37,015 nt of DNA from Allobosea sp. Root483D1 (GTDB lineage: Bacteria > Pseudomonadota > Alphaproteobacteria > Rhizobiales > Beijerinckiaceae): positions 220,135 through 257,149 of the forward strand of contig NZ_LMJW01000020.1 in the NCBI RefSeq assembly GCF_001429505.1, in the 5' to 3' direction. Shown piece by piece: positions 17,731 through 25,585 of this stretch. A model generated the notes under the pieces. It saw only the letters and a program-made list of their open reading frames with translations, searched no databases and was not told the origin of the DNA. Every line of letters begins with the position of its first letter. Within the stretch, counting starts at the first letter, position 1. The translations under genes were made by a program, and so were the position numbers.

Positions 17731-17961
17731 GTTTTATCTCCTTCGTGTCGCCCAACCAGATATCTATTGCATCGATAATGAACGGATTATGAAATTCAGA
17801 TCTGTCGGTTGATGCTGAATGTGAACTCACACGATTTCATTGAAATCTAAGGTTGTTATCATCGGCAAGCTCACGAAACGGAATGGCCGCTCCGCAATAC
17901 TCAATTACTCCAGGCCGAGGCATCCATCAGGCAGTCGGCGGCATCGGCCGACGATCCCCCC
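17731..17961. promoter_or_regulatory. AT-rich gap with a 15-base palindrome
   Basis: This 231-base gap is much richer in A and T than its surroundings. It holds a perfect inverted repeat, GATTTCA-T-TGAAATC, at 17833-17847, about 100 bases upstream of the small minus-strand secreted-protein gene. It presumably carries that gene's promoter and a regulator site. No coding frame is supported. Confidence 0.45.
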
Positions 17962-18633
17962 TCAAGCCGGCAGGACGACGACCTTCGCGCCCTTCGGGAT
18001 ACGGTTGTAGAGGTCGATCACGTCCTGGTTCATCATCCGGATGCAGCCCGAAGAGACGGCTTCTCCGATCGTATCGGGCTCATTGGTGCCGTGGATGCGA
18101 TAGAGCGTATCCCGCCCGTCCTTGAACAGATAGAGCGCGCGGGCGCCCAGCGGGTTGTGCTCGCCGCCCGCCATCCCGCCCGACCACCTGGCGTAGCGCT
18201 TGGGCTCGCGCTTGATCATGTCGGGTGTCGGTGTCCAGCGTGGCCACTGCGCCTTGCGCTGCACGGTCGCGGTACCGGTGAATTCGAGGCCCTCGCGTCC
18301 CACGCCGACACCGTAGCGCAACGCCTTGCCGCCCTCCTGGACGAGGTAGAGGAAGCGATCTCCGGGATCGACGACCAGCGTGCCCGGCTGGTGGCTCGTC
18401 GGATAGTCGACGAGCTGGCGCAAATTGCCCGGGCGCAGATCCTCCAGCGAGACGGCGGGGACACGGAAAGGCTCGTTCTCGACGGCGCCATAGCGCTTGA
18501 GATCGAGTGCGCTGAAGCGTGATGCGGGTGCGGACGGCGGCGCAGTGCGCTGCGCGACCGTCGTGCAGCCCGCCGCCAGCAGAGCGAGTGTCAGACCGGC
18601 CATGCGGCGGGTCGGGAGCGATTGGTCGGCCAT
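17962..18633 (-). CDS. L,D-transpeptidase (YkuD/ErfK family)
   Basis: This protein of about 223 residues is a cell-wall L,D-transpeptidase of the YkuD fold. It has a lipoprotein-like or Sec leader (LTLALLAAGC, lipobox-like cysteine at residue 23). The catalytic motif HGTNEPDTIGEAVSSGCIRM contains the conserved histidine and the nucleophilic cysteine in SGCIRM. Such enzymes form 3-3 cross-links in peptidoglycan or attach proteins to it. ATG 18633 gives a normal signal peptide; a GTG at 18654 would overlap the upstream DsbA-like stop as GTGA and is also plausible. It is co-directional with, and directly downstream of, the DsbA-like gene. Enzymes of this family need a reduced active-site cysteine. 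Confidence 0.92.
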   Translation of the reverse strand: MADQSLPTRRMAGLTLALLAAGCTTVAQRTAPPSAPASRFSALDLKRYGAVENEPFRVPAVSLEDLRPGNLRQLVDYPTSHQPGTLVVDPGDRFLYLVQEGGKALRYGVGVGREGLEFTGTATVQRKAQWPRWTPTPDMIKREPKRYARWSGGMAGGEHNPLGARALYLFKDGRDTLYRIHGTNEPDTIGEAVSSGCIRMMNQDVIDLYNRIPKGAKVVVLPA

Positions 18634-18650
18634 GATCCGTGCGCCCGGCT

Positions 18651-19271
18651 TCACTGGGACGCCGGCTTGGCGCGGGCATCGGCAATGACCTGCTTGAAGC
18701 CCTTGTAGTCGAGCGTCGAGGTCCGGAACGGGCCGACGAGATAGGTCGGCGTGCCCTGCAGCCCAAGCGAGTCGGCCTGGGCCAGGTTCCGGCGCAGCAG
18801 CGCGGTGATCTTGTCGCCATTGGCGTCGAGATCGGCTTGGAGGCGCGTCATGTCGATGCCGGCGCCCTGGATCGCCGCCGAGATCTGCGCCTTGCTCAGC
18901 CGCCCCTTGGCCGCCATCAGCGCATGATGCGCGCGCTCATAGGCACCCTGATAGGTCGCAGCGAGCGCGAGTTGCGCGGCATAGACCGAGGTTTCGGCGA
19001 TGACCGGCCAGTCCTTGTAGACCAGCCGGACCTTGCCATCCTCCTTGACGATGCGGGCGAGGTCCGGGGCCGATGTCTTGCAGTAGGGGCAGTTGTAATC
19101 GAGGAAGGCGACGACCGTGACATCGCCGTCACGGTTGCCCGCAACGGGCGCTTCCGGGTCGTTCAGGATCGCCTCGACGTCGATCTTGCTCGCTTCGGCC
19201 AGGGCGGATCCGGGCAGCGTCGCTGCCAGAAGCGACAAGCCGAGGAGGATGGTGCGGCGATCATGGTGCAT
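18651..19271 (-). CDS. DsbA-family thiol:disulfide oxidoreductase
   Basis: This 206-residue periplasmic thioredoxin-fold protein has a signal peptide (RRTILLGLSLLAATLPGSALA). The active site is Cys61-Pro-Tyr-Cys64 (DYNCPYCK), and the cis-proline loop is GTPTYLV. The helical insertion between them is of the DsbA/BdbD (DSBA-like, Com1) type. CPYC suggests an oxidase or isomerase of secreted proteins. It is followed immediately by the L,D-transpeptidase gene and diverges from the two-component system, so the three may share a theme of envelope maintenance. Confidence 0.9.
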   Translation of the reverse strand: MHHDRRTILLGLSLLAATLPGSALAEASKIDVEAILNDPEAPVAGNRDGDVTVVAFLDYNCPYCKTSAPDLARIVKEDGKVRLVYKDWPVIAETSVYAAQLALAATYQGAYERAHHALMAAKGRLSKAQISAAIQGAGIDMTRLQADLDANGDKITALLRRNLAQADSLGLQGTPTYLVGPFRTSTLDYKGFKQVIADARAKPASQ

Positions 19272-19399
19272 GGACTTACGGCTTTCTCGGCTGCCGAGGA
19301 CTGCGCCGCGCTGATTGCCGAGCGCGCTATCGCGGCTCGCGGCGGTCGCATCGTCGCGTCCCCGGCTGTGGACGGATGCGAGCCATCGGCGCTACCCAG

Positions 19400-19416
19400 C
19401 TTAAGCCAGCCTTAAG
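19400..19416 (+). promoter_or_regulatory. Perfect CTTAAG-N5-CTTAAG box (PmrA/QseB-type)
   Basis: The direct repeat CTTAAG-CCAGC-CTTAAG has an 11-base period and lies 32 bases before the response-regulator start. It matches the YTTAAK-N5-YTTAAK consensus bound by PmrA/QseB-type OmpR-family regulators, so autoregulation by the adjacent gene is likely. Confidence 0.7.
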
Positions 19417-19448
19417 CTCGGCAGGGATGCTGGGGCCGAGGAGGTCAC

Positions 19449-20111
19449 ATGCGCGTGCTCATCGTCGAAGACGACCCGCTTCTCGCCGACGGTCTCGCCG
19501 TCGGGTTGAAGCTGCACGGCATGAGCGCCGAGCTGGTCGGCAACTGCGCCGATGCACGACATGCGCTGGCGGCCGGTGCCTTCGACGCGATGGTGCTCGA
19601 TATCATGCTGCCGGACGGTTCGGGCCTCGATCTGCTCCGGGACCTGCGGGCGCAAGGCGAGCGTTGCCCGATCCTGCTGCTGACGGCGCTCGACGAGACC
19701 CATGACCGCATCGCCGGGCTCGACCGCGGCGCCGACGACTATCTCGGCAAGCCCTTCGATCTCGACGAGCTCGCGGCGCGGCTGCGCGCGATCGGGCGGC
19801 GTGGCGAGGGCCGGGCCATGGCTGGTATCGCGGCCGCGGGCCTCGTCCTCGATCCCGCCAGCCATGGCGTGGCGTGCAATGGGGCGACAATCGACGTGAC
19901 GCGGCGGGAATTTGCGGTGCTGCGTGCGCTGGCGGAGCGGCCGGGCGTCATCCGCTCGCGCGCGGAGCTGGAGGAGCGGCTCTATGGCTGGCAGGAGGAG
20001 ATCGAGAGCAACGCGATCGAGGTCCACATCCACAATCTCAGGCAGAAGCTCGGGCGGGAATTGATCGAGACGGTGCGCGGCCTTGGCTACCGCCTCAAGG
20101 GTACGCCATGA
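19449..20111 (+). CDS. OmpR-family response regulator (QseB/PmrA-like)
   Basis: This 220-residue regulator has a receiver domain with phospho-acceptor Asp51 (DAMVLDIMLPDGSG), an acidic EDD pocket at 7-9 and a conserved lysine (DDYLGKPF). A winged-helix DNA-binding domain follows. The RLYGWQEEIESNAIEVHIHNLRQKLG recognition region is typical of the QseB/PmrA/TctD subgroup. The ATG has GAGGAGG four bases upstream. It overlaps the histidine kinase start (ATGA) and is preceded by a CTTAAG direct repeat that suits this subgroup. Confidence 0.93.
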   Translation: MRVLIVEDDPLLADGLAVGLKLHGMSAELVGNCADARHALAAGAFDAMVLDIMLPDGSGLDLLRDLRAQGERCPILLLTALDETHDRIAGLDRGADDYLGKPFDLDELAARLRAIGRRGEGRAMAGIAAAGLVLDPASHGVACNGATIDVTRREFAVLRALAERPGVIRSRAELEERLYGWQEEIESNAIEVHIHNLRQKLGRELIETVRGLGYRLKGTP

Positions 20112-21439
20112 GCTCGCTGCGCGGCCGGCTGTTCCTGATCCTGGTCGCGACCACGAGCCTGATCTGGCTCGCCGCCACGGGCTGGATCTATCTCGGGACC
20201 AAGAACGAACTCGAGCGCGTGCTCGATACGCGCCTGCAGGAAGCGGCGCGCATGGTCGCCTCGCTGGTGCAGGACGACACCTCCGCCCAAGCGGCGATCG
20301 CGGCCGCGCCTCCGGTCGCCTCGCCCGAGACCGGCAGCTACGAGCGTCAGCTTTCCTGCCAGATCTGGTCGCTGGGCGGACGCCTCGTCGCGGCGTCGAC
20401 GACGGCGCCGGCCGAGCGGCTTTCGGCGCATGGCAGCGGCTTCCATGACAGCGTGATCAATGGCGAGCTGTGGCGCGTCTATGCGATCGAGGACGCGGCC
20501 AAGGGTGTGCGGGTGCTGGTCGGCGACCGCCTCGGCCTGCGCGAGCGGCTCGTCCAGGATCTCGTGCTCGGGCTGGTGGCGCCGACATTGCTGATGTTGC
20601 CGCTCTTCGCCGGGCTGATCTGGCTCAGCGTCGGCAGGGGGCTTGCCCCGCTGCGGCAGATCGCCAGCGACCTGCAGAACCGCCCGGCCGATGATCTGAG
20701 CCCTGTCGGCGCCAATGCGGTCAGAGAGATCCGCCCGCTCACCGACGCGCTGAACGGGCTGTTCCGACGCCTCGACCAGGCCAGGCGGCACGAGCGCGAG
20801 ATCACCGCCTTCGCCGCGCACGAGCTACGAACGCCGCTCGCGGGCATCCGCATGCAGGCGCAGATCGCGAAGGCCGCCGATAGCGACGCGATGCGCCTTT
20901 CGGCGCTCGACAGGATCGTGCAGGGGGTGGATCGGACGGCCCGGCTGATCAGCCAGCTGCTCACGCTTGCCAGGCTCGATGCCGATGCCGCCGGCTCCGA
21001 CCGGCAGCGCATTCGCGTCGGTCCGCTGCTGCGCGAGATCGATGGCGAGCGGAGATGGCCGGAGCTGATGGTCGAGATCGATCCGGGTCTCGATGACCTC
21101 GTCGTGCTGGGCGAGCCTGGCAGTGTCCGGCTGGCGCTGCGCAACCTGCATGAGAACGCCTGCGGGCACAGCCCCGCGGGCGGGCGGGTGCGTTGGTCGC
21201 GCATCGCCGAGAATGTCCTCGCCGTCGAGGATGACGGCCCGGGCATTCCGGATGAGGAGTTGTCGCTGGTGACGCAGCGCTTCTATCGGGGGCGCAGTAC
21301 CAAGACCGCCGGGACCGGCCTCGGACTTTCGATCGTCGAAATCGCCCTTGCGCGCCTGGGCGCCACGCTGACGCTGGAGAACCGCGCCTCGGGCGCGGGG
21401 CTCAAAGCGATGATCACGCTTCCAGCCGGGCGCGCGTGA
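20108..21439 (+). CDS. Sensor histidine kinase (QseC/PmrB-like)
   Basis: This 443-residue inner-membrane sensor kinase has two membrane helices (about 7-29 and 153-175) flanking a periplasmic sensor of about 120 residues. A HAMP-like linker follows, then the H-box with His238 (AAHELRTPLAG), an N-box (NLHENACGHSP), and ATP-lid motifs EDDGPGIP and GTGLGLSI. The signal is unknown; QseC/PmrB/TctE relatives sense metals, pH, cationic peptides or carboxylates. It overlaps the response-regulator stop by four bases. Confidence 0.92.
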   Translation: MSSLRGRLFLILVATTSLIWLAATGWIYLGTKNELERVLDTRLQEAARMVASLVQDDTSAQAAIAAAPPVASPETGSYERQLSCQIWSLGGRLVAASTTAPAERLSAHGSGFHDSVINGELWRVYAIEDAAKGVRVLVGDRLGLRERLVQDLVLGLVAPTLLMLPLFAGLIWLSVGRGLAPLRQIASDLQNRPADDLSPVGANAVREIRPLTDALNGLFRRLDQARRHEREITAFAAHELRTPLAGIRMQAQIAKAADSDAMRLSALDRIVQGVDRTARLISQLLTLARLDADAAGSDRQRIRVGPLLREIDGERRWPELMVEIDPGLDDLVVLGEPGSVRLALRNLHENACGHSPAGGRVRWSRIAENVLAVEDDGPGIPDEELSLVTQRFYRGRSTKTAGTGLGLSIVEIALARLGATLTLENRASGAGLKAMITLPAGRA

Positions 21440-21505
21440 GGCAATCCAGAGGATGGCGTAGCGACTTGCGCGAGGCCGGCGGCCAATCGCAGTGGCATTA
21501 AAGTG

Positions 21506-21537
21506 CATGCGCGGCCGCCACCGGGCTGCCGCGCATG
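21506..21537. terminator. Stem-loop between convergent kinase and katG genes
   Basis: CATGCGCGGC (21506-21515) pairs with GCCGCGCATG (21528-21537) across a 12-base loop. It sits in the 105-base gap between two convergent genes, eight bases past the katG stop. It can act in both directions but lacks a T-run. Confidence 0.5.
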
Positions 21538-21544
21538 TCTGCAA

Positions 21545-23722
21545 TCAGGCGACGTCGAAGCGGTCGAGGTTCATCACCTTGGTCCAGGCGGCGACGAAGT
21601 CCTTGACGAACTTCTCCTTGGCGTCCTGGCTGGCATAGACCTCGGCCAGAGCGCGCAGGATCGAGTTCGAGCCGAAGACGAGGTCGGTGCGGGTGCCGGT
21701 CCACTTGGCGGCGCCGGTCTTGCGATCGGTGCCCTCGAACACGTCCTTGGCCTCGGAGGAGGCTTTCCACTGCGTGCCCATGTCGAGCAGGTTGACGAAG
21801 AAGTCGTTCGTCAGTGCGCCCGGCCGGTCGGTCAGGATGCCGTGCTTTGAGCCATCGGCATTGATGTCGATGGCGCGCAGGCCGCCGATCAGCACCGTCA
21901 GCTCCGGCGCGGTCAGGGTGAGAAGCTGCGCCCGGTCGATCAGCGCCACCTCGGCCGGCACCTGGGCGCCCGCCTTCTGGTAGTTGCGGAAGCCGTCGAC
22001 GACCGGCTCCATCACCGCGAAGGAGTGGACCTCGGTCTGCTCTTGCCTGGCGTCGGTGCGGCCCGGTGTGAACGGCACGTCGACCGCGTGGCCGGCGGTC
22101 TTGGCCGCCTGCTCGACGCCGACATTGCCGGCCAGCACGATCAGGTCGGCCAGCGAGACCTTCTGGTCGCCGTCGGCCTCCTTGTTGAACTGGCGGCGGA
22201 TGCCGTCGAGGACCTCGATCACCCGGGCGAGCTGCGCCGGCCGATTGACCTCCCAGTCCTTCTGGGGCGCGAGGCGGATGCGCGCGCCATTGGCGCCGCC
22301 GCGCTTGTCGCCGCCGCGGAAGGTCGCGGCCGAGGCCCAGGCGGTACCGACCAGCTCGCAGACGCTGAGGCTGGAAGCCCTGATCTTCTCCTTGAGCGCG
22401 GCGATGTCCACCGCGTTGACCAGGGGATGGTCGGCCGCCGGCACGACATCCTGCCAGATCAGCTCTTCCTTCGGCACTTCCGGGCCGAGATAGCGCGAGC
22501 GCGGGCCGAGATCGCGATGGGTCAGCTTGAACCAGGCGCGGGCGAAGGCTTCGGCGAAGGCCTGCGGGTTCTCGAGGAAGCGGCGCGAGATCTTCTCATA
22601 GGCCGGGTCGACGCGCAGCGACAGGTCGGTCGTCAGCATGGTCGGCTTGTGCTTCTTCGACGGGTCATGCGCGTCGGGAATGATCGCCTCGGCGTCCTTC
22701 GCCTCCCACTGGATGGCGCCGCCCGGGCTGCGGGTCTGCACCCATTCGAACTTGAACAGGTTCTCGAAGAAGAAGTTGCTCCACTGCGCCGGCGTCTGCG
22801 TCCAGGTGACCTCGATGCCGCTGCCGACCGCATCGGCGCCGTGCCCGGTGCCGAAATTGCTGGCCCAGCCGAGGCCCTGCGCCTCCAGCTCGGCACCCTC
22901 GGGATCCGGCCCCTTATGCGATTCCGGTGCCGCGCCATGGGTCTTGCCGAAGGTGTGGCCGCCGCCGATCAGCGCGACGGTCTCCTCGTCGTTCATCGCC
23001 ATGCGGGCGAAGGTCTCGCGGATGAAATGCGCCGCCGAGACCGGATCGCCATTGGCGCCCGGACCCTCCGGGTTGACATAGATCAGGCCCATTTCGGTGG
23101 CGCTCAGCGGCGCGTCGAACTTGTCGAGCGGGCGATGGGTCAGCCATGCGGTTTCGGTGCCCCAGCTCACATCGTGATCTGGCTCCCAGCTGTCCTCGCG
23201 GCCGCCGGCGAAGCCGAAGGTGCGGAAGCCCATGGTCTCCAGCGCGACGTTACCGGTGAGGATCAGCAGGTCGGCCCAGGAGATCTGCTGGCCGTATTTC
23301 TGCTTGATCGGCCAGAGCAGGCGGCGCGACTTGTCGATGTTGACATTGTCCGGCCAGCTGTTGAGGGGGGCGAAGCGCTGCTGACCGCGACCACCGCCGC
23401 CGCGACCGTCGGCGAGACGATAGGTGCCGGCGGCGTGCCAGGACATGCGCACGAATTGCGGGCCGTAATGGCCGAAATCGGCCGGCCACCAATCCTGCGA
23501 GTCGGTCATCAGCTTGCGCAGGTCGTTCTTCAGCGCGTCAAAGTCGAGCTTCTTGAATTCCTCGCGGTAGTTGAATGCCTGGCCCAGCGGATCGGATTTG
23601 GCCGAGTGCTGGTTCAGGAGATCGACAGGCAGCTGGCTCGGCCACCAGTCGCGGTTCTGCCGGGTGCCGCCGCCATGGGCGACCGGGCATTTGCCCGTGC
23701 TGTCCTCAGTCTTCGCGTTCAT
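21545..23722 (-). CDS. katG: Bifunctional catalase-peroxidase
   Basis: This 725-residue heme enzyme removes hydrogen peroxide. Distal-pocket Arg92, Trp95 and His96 (VRMSWHAAGTYR) are present. The Trp95-Tyr215-Met241 set forms the KatG cross-linked adduct (GLIYVNPEG and ARMAMNDEE). The proximal ligand is His256 (GGGHTFGKTHG). Length covers both the catalytic N-terminal domain and the degenerate C-terminal domain. The ATG has GGAGAGAG just upstream. It is divergent from oxyR with a 97-base gap, the usual arrangement for OxyR-activated katG. Confidence 0.97.
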   Translation of the reverse strand: MNAKTEDSTGKCPVAHGGGTRQNRDWWPSQLPVDLLNQHSAKSDPLGQAFNYREEFKKLDFDALKNDLRKLMTDSQDWWPADFGHYGPQFVRMSWHAAGTYRLADGRGGGGRGQQRFAPLNSWPDNVNIDKSRRLLWPIKQKYGQQISWADLLILTGNVALETMGFRTFGFAGGREDSWEPDHDVSWGTETAWLTHRPLDKFDAPLSATEMGLIYVNPEGPGANGDPVSAAHFIRETFARMAMNDEETVALIGGGHTFGKTHGAAPESHKGPDPEGAELEAQGLGWASNFGTGHGADAVGSGIEVTWTQTPAQWSNFFFENLFKFEWVQTRSPGGAIQWEAKDAEAIIPDAHDPSKKHKPTMLTTDLSLRVDPAYEKISRRFLENPQAFAEAFARAWFKLTHRDLGPRSRYLGPEVPKEELIWQDVVPAADHPLVNAVDIAALKEKIRASSLSVCELVGTAWASAATFRGGDKRGGANGARIRLAPQKDWEVNRPAQLARVIEVLDGIRRQFNKEADGDQKVSLADLIVLAGNVGVEQAAKTAGHAVDVPFTPGRTDARQEQTEVHSFAVMEPVVDGFRNYQKAGAQVPAEVALIDRAQLLTLTAPELTVLIGGLRAIDINADGSKHGILTDRPGALTNDFFVNLLDMGTQWKASSEAKDVFEGTDRKTGAAKWTGTRTDLVFGSNSILRALAEVYASQDAKEKFVKDFVAAWTKVMNLDRFDVA

Positions 23723-23806
23723 GTCTCTCTCCGAGCTCGGCTGGCTGCTGGCAGGGTCTTAGCAAAGGCGTTTCATTATTTTAATTCCGATTTTCTGATC
23801 ACGACG

Positions 23807-23821
23807 ATAAGTTGTTCTTAT
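23807..23821. promoter_or_regulatory. Palindrome over the oxyR start, candidate OxyR site
   Basis: ATAAG-TTGTT-CTTAT is a perfect inverted repeat containing the LysR-type T-N11-A motif. Its last two bases are the first two of the oxyR ATG. It lies in the short katG-oxyR gap, where OxyR would be expected to repress itself and activate katG. Confidence 0.6.
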
Positions 23822-24758
23822 GACGAGCTTGACTTTCAAACAGCTTCGCTATTTCGAAGCCCTGGCGCGGCACAGTCATTTCGGCCGCGCCGCGGAAGCC
23901 TGCGCGATCTCGCAGCCGGCTTTGTCGCAGCAGATCAAGGCCTTGGAAGAAGAGCTCGGCGCCGAACTGTTCGAAAGGGACAGGCGCCAGCTCCGGCTGA
24001 CGAGCTTCGGCGAGGAGATCGCCCTGCGGGCCAAGGATATCCTGCGCGCGCTCGACGAGCTCGAAGGCTATGCCCGCGCCTCCCAGGACGGGCTGGTCGC
24101 GCGCTTGCGTATCGGCGTGATCCCGACGGTCGCGCCCTATCTGCTACCCGGCCTGATCGGCGACCTCAACCGCCTGCATGGCGGGCTCGACCTCAATGTG
24201 CGCGAGACGCTGACGCCGAAGCTGGTCCAGGAGCTGAACGAGGGCCGGCTCGACATGGCGATCGTCGCCCTGCCGGTGTCGGAGCCGTCGCTGACCGAGG
24301 TCGCCCTGTTCACCGAGCGCTTCGTGCTCGTCCGGCCGCGCGAGGACGAGGGCAAGCCGGCTCCCGATCGCGAGGCCCTGCGCGAGATGCGGCTGCTGCT
24401 GCTGGAGGAGGGACACTGCTTTCGCGAACAGGCCCTCTCGTTCTGCAATGCGAAGCCGCGCGCCGTGCAATCGCGCGATCTCCTCGATGCCAGCTCCTTG
24501 TCGACGTTGGTGCAGATGGTCGATGCCGGCCTCGGCGTCACGCTAATTCCGGAGATGGCCGTGGCGGTCGAGACGCGCTCGGCCTCGGTCTCGATCACCT
24601 ATTTCAGGGAGCCGGAACCGTCCCGGACGATCGGCATGGTCTGGCGCAAGACGAGCCCGCTGGCGAAGCAGCTCCTTCAGATCGCGGAACTGGTGCGGCA
24701 ATCGGCCTGGACGCGGCGCGGGGCGCGCGACATGCCGTCTTCCGGCGCCGGCGCGTGA
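23820..24758 (+). CDS. oxyR: LysR-type hydrogen peroxide sensor OxyR
   Basis: This 312-residue LysR-type regulator has an N-terminal helix-turn-helix (LRYFEALARHSHFGRAAEAC, SQPALSQQIKALEEELG) and a substrate-binding-like domain. The peroxidatic Cys200 and resolving Cys209 (EEGHCFREQALSFC, C-x8-C) match OxyR C199/C208, which separates it from generic LysR proteins. It senses peroxide through disulfide formation and controls katG next door. The ATG overlaps a palindrome likely to be its own operator; no strong ribosome-binding site is visible. Confidence 0.95.
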   Translation: MTSLTFKQLRYFEALARHSHFGRAAEACAISQPALSQQIKALEEELGAELFERDRRQLRLTSFGEEIALRAKDILRALDELEGYARASQDGLVARLRIGVIPTVAPYLLPGLIGDLNRLHGGLDLNVRETLTPKLVQELNEGRLDMAIVALPVSEPSLTEVALFTERFVLVRPREDEGKPAPDREALREMRLLLLEEGHCFREQALSFCNAKPRAVQSRDLLDASSLSTLVQMVDAGLGVTLIPEMAVAVETRSASVSITYFREPEPSRTIGMVWRKTSPLAKQLLQIAELVRQSAWTRRGARDMPSSGAGA

Positions 24759-24843
24759 GATTTCTAGGGTGGGCGGGGCTGTGCAATGCCAGTGGTAGCG
24801 GGGCATCCTGGGCTAGGCCGCGGCCGGATTATTGAGCGGGATT

Positions 24844-24934
24844 TTACGTCGGCACCCGATAGCGCGCGGGCGTAACGCCGAGGACGGCGCGAAAATGGCG
24901 CGTCAGATGAGCCTGGTCGACCAGCAGCCGGCCG
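24844..24934 (-). pseudogene. C-terminal remnant of an AraC-family regulator gene
   Basis: The minus strand codes a run of about 28 residues ending in TAA at 24844-24846. It contains DQAHLTRHF and then VTPARYR, the hallmark second helix-turn-helix and tail of AraC-family activators (DQSHLTRHF...GVTPxxYR in intact members). The rest of the gene is missing: upstream it meets the end of the LuxR-type response-regulator gene, which stops at 24935. A deletion that joined the two is likely. The residues kept are the C-terminus only, so it cannot function alone. Confidence 0.75.
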
Positions 24935-25585
24935 TTACTCGAGCCTGTCGGCATAGCGTGCTGCGAACAGGGCTACCTCGGTGCGGTTCCGCAGCGCGAG
25001 CTTCTGGAAGATATTGGAGCTGTGGAACTTCACGGTCTTGACCGTGCTGCCAGTGGCTTCCGCGATCTCCTGGTTCGTGAAGCCCTGCGACATCAGCCGC
25101 ACGATGCGGCGCTCGCGGGGCGAGAGCTTGCCGATCAGAGCCGCGCCTTCATCCGGTTCTGAGCGCATCGAGCGGATCAGCCGCGCGGCGAGGTTCGGCG
25201 GCACATAGGTGTCGCCTTTGGCCACCGATCGGATGATATCGGCGAGCTCATGCGCCGACACGTCCTTCAACGAATAAGCCGCCGCTCCCGCCTCGAGGGC
25301 TTCGAGCACCATCTCCTGGTCCTCGGATGCGGTGAGGATCATCGATCGCGTCGCGGAAGCGCGCCGACTCAGTTCGCGTGCCACCGAAAGGCCCCCGCCC
25401 GGCATCGACAGGTCAAGCAGCGCGACATCCGGCTTCAGGCTCTCGCACAGCTCCATCGCATCCGCGGCGTTGGCGCCTTCACCAACGACCTCGATGTCCT
25501 GGGCATCGCGCAGCGCCTGTAGGAGCCCGCTTCGGAATATCGAATGGTCGTCGATGACAACCACGGTGATGCTATGCTGGCTCAA
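24935..25585 (-). CDS. NarL/LuxR-type response regulator
   Basis: This 216-residue protein has a receiver domain with Asp58 as phospho-acceptor (PDVALLDLSMPGG) and a C-terminal LuxR helix-turn-helix (KLSPRERRIVRLMSQGFTNQEIAEATGSTVKTVKFH). The TTG start at 25585 has AAGGGGGG upstream and overlaps the histidine-kinase end by 14 bases, so the pair is translationally coupled. With the kinase it diverges from the secreted peroxidase gene, the most obvious candidate target. Confidence 0.9.
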   Translation of the reverse strand: MSQHSITVVVIDDHSIFRSGLLQALRDAQDIEVVGEGANAADAMELCESLKPDVALLDLSMPGGGLSVARELSRRASATRSMILTASEDQEMVLEALEAGAAAYSLKDVSAHELADIIRSVAKGDTYVPPNLAARLIRSMRSEPDEGAALIGKLSPRERRIVRLMSQGFTNQEIAEATGSTVKTVKFHSSNIFQKLALRNRTEVALFAARYADRLE

